A DNA stretch of 64,000 bases from Bradyrhizobium genosp. L (lineage in GTDB: Bacteria; Pseudomonadota; Alphaproteobacteria; Rhizobiales; Xanthobacteraceae). Positions 17,665 through 26,805 of the stretch are shown here, one piece after another; position 1 is the stretch's first letter, and every line of letters begins with the position of its first letter. Under the pieces are notes generated by a model. That model was not told the DNA's origin. It did no database searches and saw nothing but the letters and a program-made list of their open reading frames with translations. Location: NCBI RefSeq assembly GCF_015624485.1, contig NZ_CP061378.1:3348001-3412000 (forward strand), in the 5' to 3' direction. A program made the position numbers and the translations under genes.

Positions 17665-18420
17665 TTGGCCGATGAGTTCATTCTCGAAACCAGCGGATTG
17701 ACCAAGGAATTCGCGGGTTTCTTCGCCGTTCGCGACGTCGCGCTGAAGGTGCGTCGCGGCAGTATCCATGCGTTGATCGGGCCGAACGGCGCCGGCAAGA
17801 CGACCTGTTTCAACCTGCTGACCAAATTCCTCAAGCCGACCGGCGGCCAGATCCGCTACAAGGGCCAGGACATCACCGCGATGGCGCCGGCCGACGTGGC
17901 GCGGCTCGGGCTGGTGCGCTCGTTCCAGATCTCGGCGGTGTTTCCGCACCTGACCGCGCTGGAAAACGTTCGCGTGGCGCTGCAACGCCAGCACGGCGCT
18001 TCGTTCGATTTCTGGCGCTCCAAGAGCGTGCTCGATCGCTTCAATCCGCGCGCCCATGAGCTCTTGAACGACGTCGGCTTGAGCGAGTTCGCCAATACGC
18101 CGGCGGTCGAGATGCCCTATGGCCGCAAGCGCGCGCTCGAGATCGCGACCACGCTGGCGCTCGACCCCGAGATGATGCTGCTCGACGAGCCGATGGCCGG
18201 CATGGGCCACGAGGACATCGACAAGATCGCGGCGCTGATCAAGCGGATTTCGGCCAAATACACCATCCTGATGGTCGAACATAACCTCTCCGTCGTCGCC
18301 AACCTCTCCGACATCATCACCGTGCTGACGCGCGGGCAGGTGCTGGCGGAGGGCCATTACGCCGACCTCTCCAAGGACGAGCGCGTCAAGGAAGCCTATC
18401 TGGGAGCGGGTCATGGCTGA
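17665..18420 (+). CDS. livG: Branched-chain amino acid-type ABC transporter ATPase LivG
   Basis: 251 residues. Walker A is GPNGAGKTT (about 39-47) and Walker B MMLLDEPMAGM; the signature loop is MPYGRKRALEIA in place of LSGGQ, as is common in LivG. The switch His is in MVEHNLS. The start is a TTG at 17665 with GGGGGAAA before it. It opens a five-gene import operon: two ATPases, a periplasmic binding protein and two permeases. The stop overlaps the livF start by eight bases. The transported compound is not determined by the sequence. Confidence 0.88.
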   Translation: MADEFILETSGLTKEFAGFFAVRDVALKVRRGSIHALIGPNGAGKTTCFNLLTKFLKPTGGQIRYKGQDITAMAPADVARLGLVRSFQISAVFPHLTALENVRVALQRQHGASFDFWRSKSVLDRFNPRAHELLNDVGLSEFANTPAVEMPYGRKRALEIATTLALDPEMMLLDEPMAGMGHEDIDKIAALIKRISAKYTILMVEHNLSVVANLSDIITVLTRGQVLAEGHYADLSKDERVKEAYLGAGHG

Positions 18421-19156
18421 GGCGAAACTCGCGGAACGGCCGGTCGCGGCGACCGGCGCCGAGGTGCTCGGGGTCAAGGACCTGCAGGCCTGGTACGGCG
18501 AATCCCACATCCTGCACGGCATCAATTTCAGCGTGAAGGCCGGCGAGGTGGTGACCTTGCTCGGCCGCAACGGCGCCGGCAAGACCACGACGCTGAAGTC
18601 GGTGATGGGCGTCATCGGCAAGCGGAGCGGCTCGATCCGCTTCAACAATGAAGAGATCATCCGCGCGTCGAGCGACCGCATCGCGCGCAAGGGCATCGCG
18701 TTCTGTCCCGAGGAACGCGGCATCTTCGCGAGCCTCGACGTGCGCGAGAATCTGCTGCTGCCGCCGGTGGTGCGCCCGGGCGGGCTGCCGCTGGAGCAGA
18801 TCTTCACGCTGTTTCCGAACCTGAAGGAGCGGCTATCGAGCCAGGGCACCAAGCTGTCCGGCGGCGAACAGCAGATGCTGGCGATCGCGCGCATCCTGCG
18901 CACCGGCGCGCGCTTCCTGATGCTGGACGAGCCGACGGAAGGGCTTGCGCCGGTCATCATCCAGCAAATCGGGCACACGATCTCGCGGCTGAAGTCGGAG
19001 GGATTCACCATCCTTCTGGTCGAGCAGAATTTCCGCTTCGCCTCGACCGTCGCCGACCGCTACTACATCGTCGAGCATGGCAAGGTGATCGACGGTTTCG
19101 CCAATTCGGAGCTGTCGGCCAACATGGACAAGCTCCACACCTATCTCGGCGTCTGA
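18413..19156 (+). CDS. livF: Branched-chain amino acid-type ABC transporter ATPase LivF
   Basis: 247 residues. Walker A is GRNGAGKTTT, the signature is LSGGEQQMLAIAR, Walker B is FLMLDEPTEGLAP and the switch His is replaced by Gln (LLVEQNF), which is normal for LivF. CPEERGIFASLDVRENL is characteristic of this subunit. It overlaps livG and is followed after 40 bases by the binding-protein gene. The ATPase pair energises the LivHM membrane channel. Confidence 0.9.
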   Translation: MAEAKLAERPVAATGAEVLGVKDLQAWYGESHILHGINFSVKAGEVVTLLGRNGAGKTTTLKSVMGVIGKRSGSIRFNNEEIIRASSDRIARKGIAFCPEERGIFASLDVRENLLLPPVVRPGGLPLEQIFTLFPNLKERLSSQGTKLSGGEQQMLAIARILRTGARFLMLDEPTEGLAPVIIQQIGHTISRLKSEGFTILLVEQNFRFASTVADRYYIVEHGKVIDGFANSELSANMDKLHTYLGV

Positions 19157-19196
19157 TCTCGCCGGAACCAGAAAATTTAGGACTGAGGAAATAAAC

Positions 19197-20417
19197 ATGA
19201 AGAACACCATTTCAGCGCTGCTGCTCGGCACCGCTTTTGTGCTCACCTCCGCGAGCCTCGCGTCCGCGCAGGACAAGACGGTGAAGATCGGCGCGCTGTC
19301 CGATCAGTCCGGCCTCTATTCCGACCTCGGCGGTCCGGGCTCGACCGTCGCAGCGCAGATGGCGATCGAGGATTCCGGCCTCAAGGCCAAAGGCTGGAAG
19401 GTCGACCTGATCTCCGGCGATCACCAGAACAAGCCTGATATCGGCACCACCATCGCCCGCCAGTGGTTCGACGTCGACAAGGTCGACGTGATCGTCGACG
19501 TGCCGAACTCCGGCGTCGCGCTCGCGGTCAACAACGTCGTCAAGGAGAAGAACGGCGTCTACATCAACTCCGGCGCCGCGACCTCGGACCTGACCAACGC
19601 GCAGTGCACGCCGAACACCGTGCACTGGACCTACGACACCTACATGCTCGCCCACACCACCGGCCAGGCGCTGGTGAAGGCCGGCGGCGACACCTGGTTC
19701 TTCCTGACCGCGGACTACGCCTTCGGCGCCGCGCTGGAGCGCGACACCACCGCGGTCATCACCGCGAACGGCGGCAAGGTGGTCGGCGGCGTCAAGCACC
19801 CGCTCAACACCTCTGACTTCTCGTCCTTCCTGCTGCAGGCGCAGGCCTCCAAGGCCAAGGTCATCGGCCTCGCCAATGCCGGCGGCGACACCACCAACTC
19901 GATCAAGCAGGCGGCGGAGTTCGGCATCGTCAAGGGCGGCCAGAAGCTCGCGGCGCTCTTGCTGTTCCTCACCGACGTCAAGGCGATCGGGCTGGACATC
20001 GCGCAGGGCCTCAACTTCACCGAGACGTTCTACTGGGACATGAACGACCAGACCCGCGCCTTCTCCAAGCGCTTCGCGGAGCGGATGAAGAACGGCGCGA
20101 TGCCGACCATGGTGCAGGCCGGCGTCTATTCGGGCCTGATCCATTACTTCAAGGCGCTGGACGCGCTCGGCGGCAATCCGCATGACGGCGTCAAGGTGGT
20201 CGAGAAGATGAAGTCGATCCCGACCGACGATCCGCTGTTCGGCAAGGGCGTCGTCGAGGCCAACGGCCGCGTCACCCACAACGCCTATTTGTTCGAGGTC
20301 AAGAAGCCCTCGGAGTCGAAGGGGCCGTGGGACTTCTACAAGCTGGTCGGCACCGTGCCGGGCGACCAGGCCTTCACGCCGCTCGCCCAGAGCACCTGCG
20401 CGCTGCTGAAGAAGTGA
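19197..20417 (+). CDS. Liv-type periplasmic substrate-binding protein
   Basis: 406 residues. A signal peptide covers about 1-24 (LLLGTAFVLTSASLASAQ). The mature part is a type I periplasmic binding fold: VKIGALSDQSGLYSDLGGPG, SGDHQNKPDIG, WFFLTADYAFGAALE, IGLANAGGDTTNSIKQA. It sits between the ATPases and permeases of the operon and is its specificity subunit. A close paralogue is encoded alone at 33035-34261. Binding proteins of this group take branched-chain amino acids, amides, urea or aromatic compounds; the ligand cannot be told here. Confidence 0.88.
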   Translation: MKNTISALLLGTAFVLTSASLASAQDKTVKIGALSDQSGLYSDLGGPGSTVAAQMAIEDSGLKAKGWKVDLISGDHQNKPDIGTTIARQWFDVDKVDVIVDVPNSGVALAVNNVVKEKNGVYINSGAATSDLTNAQCTPNTVHWTYDTYMLAHTTGQALVKAGGDTWFFLTADYAFGAALERDTTAVITANGGKVVGGVKHPLNTSDFSSFLLQAQASKAKVIGLANAGGDTTNSIKQAAEFGIVKGGQKLAALLLFLTDVKAIGLDIAQGLNFTETFYWDMNDQTRAFSKRFAERMKNGAMPTMVQAGVYSGLIHYFKALDALGGNPHDGVKVVEKMKSIPTDDPLFGKGVVEANGRVTHNAYLFEVKKPSESKGPWDFYKLVGTVPGDQAFTPLAQSTCALLKK

Positions 20418-20424
20418 CGATCAT

Positions 20425-20453
20425 GCCCGCCGGGCGCTCTGCGGCCGGCGGGC
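20425..20453 (+). terminator. Intra-operon hairpin after the binding-protein gene
   Basis: GCCCGCCGG, an 11-base loop, then CCGGCGGGC: a perfect 9-bp GC stem just after the stop at 20417, followed by CTTC without a T-run. Such hairpins often stabilise the binding-protein part of the mRNA or partly stop transcription, so that more binding protein than permease is made. Confidence 0.55.
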
Positions 20454-20482
20454 TTCATCTACTATAAGCGAAAGCCAACGCG

Positions 20483-21346
20483 ATGCAGGCTCTCTACGCA
20501 CAGCTTCTGGTGGGACTGATCAACGGCTCGTTCTACGCGCTGCTCAGTCTCGGGCTCGCCGTGATCTTCGGCATGCTCAACATCATCAATTTCGCGCATG
20601 GCGCGCTCTACATGATGGGCGCCTTCGTGGCGTATTTCCTGCTCAATCTGGGCGGCATCAACTACTGGTGGGCGCTCCTGATCGCGCCGATCGTGGTCGG
20701 CGTGTTCGGCATGATCCTCGAGCGCACCATGCTGCAATGGCTGACCGGGCTCGACCATCTCTACGGGTTGCTCCTGACCTTCGGCATCGCGCTGATCGTG
20801 CAGGGCGTGTTCCAGAATTATTTCGGCTCTTCCGGCCTGCCTTACGGGATTCCCGATCAGCTCAAGGGCGGCGTCAACCTCGGCTTCATGTTCCTGCCGA
20901 TCTACCGCGGCTGGGTGGTGATCTTCTCGCTGGTCGTCTGCCTCGCCACCTGGTTCCTGATCGAGAAGACGCAGCTCGGCGCGTATTTGCGCGCCGCCAC
21001 CGAGAACCCGACCTTGGTGCGCGCCTTCGGCATCAACGTGCCGCGCATGATCACGCTGACCTATGGGCTCGGCGTCGGCCTGGCCGCGCTCGCCGGCGTG
21101 CTGTCGGCGCCGATCAACCAGGTCCGGCCGCTGATGGGCGCCGACCTCATCATCGTAGTGTTCGCGGTGGTGGTGATCGGCGGCATGGGCTCGATCATGG
21201 GTTCGATCATCACCGGCTTCGCGCTCGGGGTGATCGAGGGACTGACCAAGTATTTTTATCCCGAGGCCTCCAACACCGTGGTGTTCGTGCTGATGGTGGT
21301 GGTGTTGCTGGTGAAACCGACGGGACTGACGGGACGGGCGGCCTGA
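20483..21346 (+). CDS. livH: Branched-chain amino acid-type ABC permease LivH
   Basis: 287 residues with about eight membrane helices. LivH features visible are NGSFYALLSLGLAVIFGMLN at the N-terminus, MMGAFVAYFL and AATENPTLVRAFGINVPRM (the cytoplasmic coupling helix EAA-like region). The ATG at 20483 begins MQALYAQLLVGLI. It is separated from livM by one base. It forms the channel with LivM. Confidence 0.9.
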   Translation: MQALYAQLLVGLINGSFYALLSLGLAVIFGMLNIINFAHGALYMMGAFVAYFLLNLGGINYWWALLIAPIVVGVFGMILERTMLQWLTGLDHLYGLLLTFGIALIVQGVFQNYFGSSGLPYGIPDQLKGGVNLGFMFLPIYRGWVVIFSLVVCLATWFLIEKTQLGAYLRAATENPTLVRAFGINVPRMITLTYGLGVGLAALAGVLSAPINQVRPLMGADLIIVVFAVVVIGGMGSIMGSIITGFALGVIEGLTKYFYPEASNTVVFVLMVVVLLVKPTGLTGRAA

Positions 21347-21347
21347 T

Positions 21348-22316
21348 ATGTCAGCATTAACAGACGATACGCTTCCGATGACGCCGCGCGCGATGCGCGA
21401 CGAGATGATCGTGTTCGCCGCGATGGCGGTGCTGCTGGCGATCGTGCCGTTCACCGGCATCTATCCCTTCTTCGTGATGCAGGCGCTGTGCTTCGCGCTG
21501 CTCGCCTGCGCCTTCAACCTCCTGATCGGCTATGGCGGCCTATTGTCGTTCGGCCACGCCATGTTCCTCGGCACCGCCGGCTACGTCACGGCGCATGCGC
21601 TGAAGGTGTGGGCGCTGCCGCCCGAGCTCGGCATCGTGATCGGCACCGCGGCGGCGGCCTTGCTCGGTCTGATCACCGGCTACATCTCGATCAAGCGGCA
21701 GGGCATCTACTTCTCGATGATCACGCTGGCGCTGTCGCAGCTGCTTTACTTCCTCTATCTGCAGGCGCCGTTCACCCATGGCGAGGACGGCATCCAGGGC
21801 ATCCCGCAGGGCCACCTGTTCGCGGTGTTCGACCTCTCCAAGCCGATCGTGCTGTATTACGTCGTGCTGGCCGGCTTCCTCGCCGGCTTCCTGCTGATCT
21901 ACCGCACCATCAACTCGCCGTTCGGCGAGGTCCTGAAGTCGATCCGCGAGAACGAGCCGCGCGCGATCTCGCTCGGCTACAAGACCGACCAGTACAAGCT
22001 GCTCGCCTTCATCCTGTCGGGCACGCTGGCGGGCTTCGCCGGCTCGCTCAAGGTGTTCGTGGCGCAGAACGCCTCGCTCACCGACGTGCACTGGTCGATG
22101 TCCGGTGAAATCGTGCTGATGACCCTGGTCGGCGGCCTCGGCACCATCTTCGGCCCGGTGGTCGGCGCCTTCGTGATCATCGCCATGCAGCAATATCTCG
22201 CCGGCTTCGGCCAGTGGGTGACGGTGATCCAGGGCGTGATCTTCGTGTCCTGCGTGCTGCTGTTCCGCCGCGGCCTGATCGGCGAGCTCGCGCATTTGCT
22301 CAAGCGGTCGCTGTAA
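21348..22316 (+). CDS. livM: Branched-chain amino acid-type ABC permease LivM
   Basis: 322 residues with about nine membrane helices. LivM features are FNLLIGYGGLLSFGHAMFLG, SIKRQGIYFSMITLALSQ and KSIRENEPRAISLGYKTDQY, the last being the coupling helix that meets the ATPases. It is the last gene of the liv operon, converging on the guanidine exporter gene with a hairpin between them. Confidence 0.9.
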   Translation: MSALTDDTLPMTPRAMRDEMIVFAAMAVLLAIVPFTGIYPFFVMQALCFALLACAFNLLIGYGGLLSFGHAMFLGTAGYVTAHALKVWALPPELGIVIGTAAAALLGLITGYISIKRQGIYFSMITLALSQLLYFLYLQAPFTHGEDGIQGIPQGHLFAVFDLSKPIVLYYVVLAGFLAGFLLIYRTINSPFGEVLKSIRENEPRAISLGYKTDQYKLLAFILSGTLAGFAGSLKVFVAQNASLTDVHWSMSGEIVLMTLVGGLGTIFGPVVGAFVIIAMQQYLAGFGQWVTVIQGVIFVSCVLLFRRGLIGELAHLLKRSL

Positions 22317-22329
22317 AAGGCGGCAGGGC

Positions 22330-22357
22330 GAACGGGCCGACGCATGTCAGCCCGTTC
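22330..22357. terminator. Bidirectional terminator hairpin between livM and gdx
   Basis: GAACGGGC and GCCCGTTC form an 8-bp stem around a 12-base loop in the 48-base gap between two convergent genes. There is no long T-run on either side. Confidence 0.5.
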
Positions 22358-22364
22358 TGAGGCT

Positions 22365-22679
22365 TTATCCGACCAGCTTCAGCCCGGCGATGCCGGCGAC
22401 GATCAAGGCGATGCTGGCGAGCCGCAGCGCGGTCGCGGGCTCGCCGAACAGGATGATGCCGAGCGCGGCGGTGCCGACCGCGCCGATCCCGGTCCACACC
22501 GCATAGGCGGTTCCGATCGGCAGGGTCTTCAGCGCCACCCCGAGCAGGATGACGCTGCCGGCCATCGCCGCCAGCGTCAGCGCCGACGGCACCAGCCGCG
22601 AGAACCCTTCGGTATATTTCAGCCCGATCGCCCAGCCGATCTCGAGCAGGCCTGCGATGAACAGAGTGGCCCAAGCCAT
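22365..22679 (-). CDS. gdx: Guanidinium exporter of the SMR family (Gdx/SugE)
   Basis: 104 residues and four membrane helices, the standard SMR size. The essential Glu of helix 1 is in [13 protein letters not shown] (about 13), and [20 protein letters not shown] is the SugE/Gdx-type signature, distinct from EmrE-type multidrug carriers. Gdx proteins export guanidinium ion in exchange for protons. The start is ATG at 22679, seven bases from AGGAGGG; a GTG directly before it is also possible. The leader carries a guanidine-II riboswitch, which independently supports the substrate. It is a single gene divergent from prfC. Confidence 0.92.
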   Translation of the reverse strand: MAWATLFIAGLLEIGWAIGLKYTEGFSRLVPSALTLAAMAGSVILLGVALKTLPIGTAYAVWTGIGAVGTAALGIILFGEPATALRLASIALIVAGIAGLKLVG

Positions 22680-22698
22680 CACGAACCCTCCTGAAAAG

Positions 22699-22745
22699 GC
22701 AGGGTCGTCCCCGCGGATGCTGTGGTGAGGTGAAGGTCGTCCTTC
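22699..22745 (-). promoter_or_regulatory. Guanidine-II (mini-ykkC) riboswitch upstream of gdx
   Basis: Two short hairpins with ACGA tetraloops on the minus strand. The first, 22745-22732, is GAAGG-ACGA-CCTTC. The second, 22714-22699, is GCGGGG-ACGA-CCCTGC with one G-U pair. They are separated by 17 bases, and the second ends five bases before the AGGAGGG ribosome binding site. Two hairpins with ACGR loops beside an SMR exporter start define the guanidine-II class, where guanidinium promotes loop-loop pairing and frees the ribosome binding site. Ligand binding was not tested here. Confidence 0.9.
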
Positions 22746-22835
22746 CCATGCCTATATAGGAACGGCCTGGCCATTCCGCCTTGCGACAAAACGCCCTTGA
22801 TTGCGCCCGTTTTCCCTGCCAAACGCTGCCCCGCC

Positions 22836-24455
22836 ATGTCCGACACCACTGTTGCAACCGAATCGCCGTCCCGCTCGCCGCTGTCTGAGGAAGTGGCGCG
22901 GCGGCGCACCTTTGCGATCATCTCGCATCCGGACGCCGGCAAGACCACGCTGACCGAAAAGCTCTTGCTGTTCGGTGGCGCCATCAATCTTGCCGGCCAG
23001 GTCAAGGCCAAGGGCGAGCGGCGCAACACCCGCTCGGACTGGATGAAGATCGAGCGCGAGCGCGGCATCTCGGTGGTCACATCGGTGATGACCTTCGAGT
23101 TCAACGACCTCGTGTTCAACCTTCTGGACACGCCGGGTCACGAGGACTTTTCGGAAGACACCTACCGCACCCTGACCGCGGTCGATTCCGCCGTCATGGT
23201 GATCGACGCTGCGAAGGGCATCGAGGCGCGCACCCGAAAGCTGTTCGAGGTGTGCCGCCTGCGCGACATTCCGATCATCACCTTCATCAACAAGATGGAC
23301 CGCGAGAGCCGCGACACCTTCGAGCTGCTCGACGAGATCGAGAAGACGCTGGCGCTCGACACCACGCCGATGACCTGGCCGGTCGGCCGCGGCCGCGACT
23401 TCCTCGGCACCTATGACGTCATCAATGGCGGCGTGCGCCTGCTCGAGGGCGGCGGCGCCAAGACCGGCGCCACCGAGCAGATCGACATCGCCGATCTCGG
23501 CGCCCGTAATCCCAACCTCGATGTTGCCACCGTCAAGGACGAGCTCGCGCTGGCCTCGGAGGCCTGCAAGCCGTTCGAGCTTGCCGCGTTCCGCGAGGGC
23601 CATCTGACGCCGGTCTATTTCGGCAGCGCGCTGCGTAATTTCGGCGTCGGCGATCTGCTGGAGGGCCTTGGCAAGTTCGCGCCGGCGCCGCGCGCGCAGG
23701 ACTCCAACCTGCGCAAGGTCGAGGCCGCGGAGCCGCGCATGAGCGCCTTCGTGTTCAAGATCCAGGCCAACATGGACCCGAACCATCGCGACCGCATCGC
23801 CTTCGCGCGGCTCTGCTCGGGCAAGCTCAACCGCGGCATGAAGGCCAAGCTGGTGCGCACCGGCAAGAACATGAGCCTGTCGAGCCCGCAATTCTTCTTC
23901 GCCCAGGACCGTTCGGTGGCGGACGAGGCCTTTGCCGGCGACGTCGTCGGCATCCCCAACCACGGCACCTTGCGGATCGGCGATACCCTGACCGAGGGTG
24001 AGGACCTGACCTTCGTCGGCGTGCCGAGCTTCGCGCCAGAAATCGTCCGCCGCGTTCGCCTGACCGATGCGATGAAGGCCAAGAAGCTGAAGGAAGCCTT
24101 GCAGCAGATGTCGGAGGAGGGCGTCGTGCAGGTGTTCCGCCCGCGCGACGGCGCGCCGGCGCTGGTCGGCGTGGTCGGCCCGCTGCAACTCGACGTGCTG
24201 AAGGCGCGGCTCGACGCCGAATATTCGCTGCCGGTCGAGTTCGAGGTCTCCGAATTCTCGCTGGCGCGCTGGATCTCCTCCGACGACAAGAAGAAGCTTG
24301 AGACCTTCGTCGCCGCCAACAATTCCGGGATCGCCGACGATGTCGACGGCGATCCTGTGTTCATGGCCAAGAACGAGTTCTATCTCGGCTACACCAAGGA
24401 GCGGGCCGAGGGCATCACCTTCTCCAACGTCAAGGACGTGAAGAAGAAGGGGTAG
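22836..24455 (+). CDS. prfC: Peptide chain release factor 3 (RF3)
   Basis: 539 residues. GTPase motifs are SHPDAGKTT (G1, about 28-36), the switch I ERGISVVTSVM, DTPGHEDF (G3) and NKMDR (G4), followed by the EF-Tu-like domain 2 and the RF3 C-terminal domain (YDLEYSLP-like AEYSLPVEFEVSEFSLARW). RF3 uses GTP to recycle RF1 and RF2 from the ribosome after peptide release. The ATG at 22836 begins MSDTTVATESP. It is monocistronic and divergent from gdx. Confidence 0.95.
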   Translation: MSDTTVATESPSRSPLSEEVARRRTFAIISHPDAGKTTLTEKLLLFGGAINLAGQVKAKGERRNTRSDWMKIERERGISVVTSVMTFEFNDLVFNLLDTPGHEDFSEDTYRTLTAVDSAVMVIDAAKGIEARTRKLFEVCRLRDIPIITFINKMDRESRDTFELLDEIEKTLALDTTPMTWPVGRGRDFLGTYDVINGGVRLLEGGGAKTGATEQIDIADLGARNPNLDVATVKDELALASEACKPFELAAFREGHLTPVYFGSALRNFGVGDLLEGLGKFAPAPRAQDSNLRKVEAAEPRMSAFVFKIQANMDPNHRDRIAFARLCSGKLNRGMKAKLVRTGKNMSLSSPQFFFAQDRSVADEAFAGDVVGIPNHGTLRIGDTLTEGEDLTFVGVPSFAPEIVRRVRLTDAMKAKKLKEALQQMSEEGVVQVFRPRDGAPALVGVVGPLQLDVLKARLDAEYSLPVEFEVSEFSLARWISSDDKKKLETFVAANNSGIADDVDGDPVFMAKNEFYLGYTKERAEGITFSNVKDVKKKG

Positions 24456-24480
24456 GGCGCGTACGCGCCACACACGCGGT

Positions 24481-24603
24481 GTCGTCCCCCGGGCTCGACC
24501 GGGGGGACCCAGTACGCCGCGGCCTATCCGTGCTTCTCGACCGCCTCTGGAATACTGGGTCGCCCGGTCCATGCGCGCAATTGCGCACAGGCCGGGCGAC
24601 GAC
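24481..24603. repeat. Inverted-repeat intergenic element, family C
   Basis: About 123 bases beginning GTCGTCCCCC and ending GGGCGACGAC. It contains CCCCGGGCTCGACCGGGG, and GGACCCAGTA on the left mirrored by TACTGGGTC in the right half. It resembles the dispersed GTCGTC-ended repeats of Bradyrhizobium and is distinct in sequence from family B. It fills the gap between prfC and the next gene. Confidence 0.65.
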
Positions 24604-24714
24604 AGCGGTGATTGTGAAGGCATCCCGGAACAACGCGCGGACGTGAACTCGTCCCGCTTGCCGCCACCCGGTTGCGCCACCATTTTCTCGGCAGCGCATT
24701 CCGGGCCTACCAGC

Positions 24715-25326
24715 ATGCTCCGACGCATCATCATCTGCCTCACCCTTGCCGTGCTGGCCACAGGCCTCGCGGCTGCTGCCAACGCGCGGCAGCGGCGTCA
24801 GACCAATCCGGTGCCGTTCGCGCATACGCCGTGCAGCGTGCTCGACGACGGGCCCTGCACGCCGTCCTATTGCAGCGTGCTCAGCCACGGGCCGTGCCTG
24901 CCCGAGATCGATTATCCCTACGGCGAAAATCTGCAGCTCACGATCCTGACCGTGCCGCCCGAGGGACAGGCCGAGAAGTACCGCAGGCCGGATCATGATC
25001 TCGATACCATCGGCGATCTGTTCGCGGCGCTGCGGTCCTGCTGGTCGCCGCCGGCGGCCGACGATGCGCGCGAGGGCATGCAGATGTCGGTGCGCTTCAG
25101 CTTCAAGCGCTCCGGCGAGATGATCGGGACGCCGCGCATGACGTTCGCCACACGGGACGTCCCGGCCGACACCCGCGCGACCTACCTCAACGCCATCAAC
25201 GCCTCGCTCGACACCTGCCTGCCGCTGAAATTCACCGGCGGGCTCGGCGGCGCGCTGGCCGGCCGCCCGATCATGATCCGCTATGTCGACAACCGCGAAC
25301 TGGGCAAGTCGGCCGACAAGCCGTGA
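24715..25326 (+). CDS. Secreted Cys-containing protein of unknown function
   Basis: 203 residues. A Sec signal peptide covers about 1-25 (IIICLTLAVLATGLAAAANA). The mature N-terminus has two repeats of a short Cys pattern (TPCSVLDDGPCTPS, then YCSVLSHGPCLPE). The rest is globular and contains LFAALRSCWSPP and VRFSFKRSGEMIG, reminiscent of the TonB C-terminal-like proteins with RALxxCW that occur in rhizobia. I do not recognise a named family. The ATG at 24715 is chosen because it begins the signal peptide. Confidence 0.65.
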   Translation: MLRRIIICLTLAVLATGLAAAANARQRRQTNPVPFAHTPCSVLDDGPCTPSYCSVLSHGPCLPEIDYPYGENLQLTILTVPPEGQAEKYRRPDHDLDTIGDLFAALRSCWSPPAADDAREGMQMSVRFSFKRSGEMIGTPRMTFATRDVPADTRATYLNAINASLDTCLPLKFTGGLGGALAGRPIMIRYVDNRELGKSADKP

Positions 25327-25385
25327 TGCATTGCGTAACGCCGGCCGAAGGTGTTACGCGAAGACATCAAAAAGGGAGGAACATC

Positions 25386-25970
25386 GTGGGACTGCTCGTC
25401 ATGATCCTGGGTCTCGTGCTGTTCCTCGGCGTCCACGTGCTGAGCTCGCTTCGCGAGCTGCGCGCCGGCATCGTGAACGCGATGGGCGAGGGCGCCTACA
25501 AGGGCGTCTATTCGCTGGTCTCCGCTGTCGGCCTGGCGCTGATCGTCTGGGGCTTTGCGCATTACCGCGCCACCGGCTGGATCGATGTCTGGACCCCGCC
25601 CACCGCGTTCAAGCACATCACGGTGGCGCTGATGCTGCCCGCCGTGATCCTGGTCGTCGCCTCCTATATTCGCGGTCGCATCTACACCACGCTGAAGCAT
25701 CCGATGCTGGCCGGCGTAAAACTGTGGGTGTTCGCGCATCTGCTCGCCAATGGCGATCTCGGCTCGATCGTCCTGTTCGGCTCGTTCCTCGCCTGGGCGG
25801 TCTATGACCGCATCTCGCTGAAGCGCCGCGCTGATCCGGGCGCGCCGCCGATCCCGGTCGGCGGCGTCACCAATGATTTGATCGCAGTGGCCGTCGGCGT
25901 GGTCGCCTATCTGGCGCTGGCGTTCGCATTCCACCCTGTTGTGATCGGCGTGCCGGTCATGGGAGCCTGA
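25386..25970 (+). CDS. NnrU-family integral membrane protein
   Basis: 194 residues with five or six membrane helices. It starts with the GTG at 25386 after AAAGGGAGGA. Family features are [30 protein letters not shown] and [20 protein letters not shown] with conserved His residues. NnrU is named from nitric-oxide-regulated denitrification genes and is related to the MAPEG/isoprenylcysteine methyltransferase-like membrane fold; its reaction is unknown. There are no denitrification genes nearby. The stop overlaps the panB start by one base. Confidence 0.82.
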   Translation: MGLLVMILGLVLFLGVHVLSSLRELRAGIVNAMGEGAYKGVYSLVSAVGLALIVWGFAHYRATGWIDVWTPPTAFKHITVALMLPAVILVVASYIRGRIYTTLKHPMLAGVKLWVFAHLLANGDLGSIVLFGSFLAWAVYDRISLKRRADPGAPPIPVGGVTNDLIAVAVGVVAYLALAFAFHPVVIGVPVMGA

Positions 25971-26794
25971 TGATGTCCGTGCAATCCGCCATCCGCCGCA
26001 AGACCGCGCCCGATCTCCGCGCCCGCAAGAACGGCGAGCCGATCGTGATGCTGACCTCCTATCACGCCCACACCGCGGCGCTGGTCGACAAGCATTGCGA
26101 TGCCATCCTGGTCGGCGATTCCCTCGGTAACGTCATGCACGGCTTCGAAACGACCGTGCCCGTCACGCTCGACATGATGATCCTGCAGGGCCGCGCGGTG
26201 ATGCGCGGATCGCAGGCGGCGCTGGTCGTGGTCGACATGCCCTTCGGCTCCTACGAGGGCTCCAAGGAGCAGGCGTTTCACTCCGCGGTGCGGATCATGA
26301 AGGAGACGCTGTGCGGCGCCGTCAAGCTCGAAGGCGGCGTGCGGATGGCGGAGACGGTGGCGTTCCTGTCCGAGCGCGGCATCCCGGTGATGGGCCATAT
26401 CGGGCTGACGCCGCAATCGATCAACACGCTGGGCTCGTTCCGCGCCCAGGGCCGCGACGAGGTGAACTGGGCGCCGATCGAGGCCGATGCCAAGGCGATC
26501 GCCGAGGCCGGCGCATTCTCGATCGTGGTCGAAGCGGTCGCCGAGCTCCTGGCGCGCAAGATCACGCAGTCGATCGCGGTGCCCACGATCGGCATCGGCG
26601 CGAGCAGCGCCTGCGACGGCCAGGTGCTGGTGCTGGAGGACATGCTCGGCCTGTCGCCTCGCGCGCCGAAATTCGTGCGCCGCTACGGCAATCTCGGGCC
26701 CGCGATCGAGGAAGCCGTCGCCGGCTATGCGCGCGACGTCAAGAGCCGCGCCTTTCCGGGGCCGGAGCACGTCTACGAGATGAAGAAGAGCTGA
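25970..26794 (+). CDS. panB: 3-methyl-2-oxobutanoate hydroxymethyltransferase
   Basis: 274 residues, normal for PanB. The motifs are [14 protein letters not shown] (Mg-binding Asp), [26 protein letters not shown] and the catalytic Glu in IVVEAV. The enzyme adds a hydroxymethyl group from methylene-tetrahydrofolate to 2-oxoisovalerate, the first committed step of pantothenate synthesis. It is translationally coupled to nnrU; panC is not adjacent. The downstream acyl-CoA synthetase begins 11 bases after the stop. Confidence 0.95.
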   Translation: MMSVQSAIRRKTAPDLRARKNGEPIVMLTSYHAHTAALVDKHCDAILVGDSLGNVMHGFETTVPVTLDMMILQGRAVMRGSQAALVVVDMPFGSYEGSKEQAFHSAVRIMKETLCGAVKLEGGVRMAETVAFLSERGIPVMGHIGLTPQSINTLGSFRAQGRDEVNWAPIEADAKAIAEAGAFSIVVEAVAELLARKITQSIAVPTIGIGASSACDGQVLVLEDMLGLSPRAPKFVRRYGNLGPAIEEAVAGYARDVKSRAFPGPEHVYEMKKS

Positions 26795-26805
26795 CGGGGG
26801 CGGGA

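Noticed and set aside
22746..22780. CCTATATAGG palindrome at 22751-22760 as an operator shared by gdx and prfC
   Set aside because: It is more simply an AT-rich -10-like element for either direction; no -35 partner is clear and no regulator is nearby.
25386..25970. Denitrification cluster indicated by nnrU
   Set aside because: No nir, nor or nnrS genes are present; the gene lies with panB.
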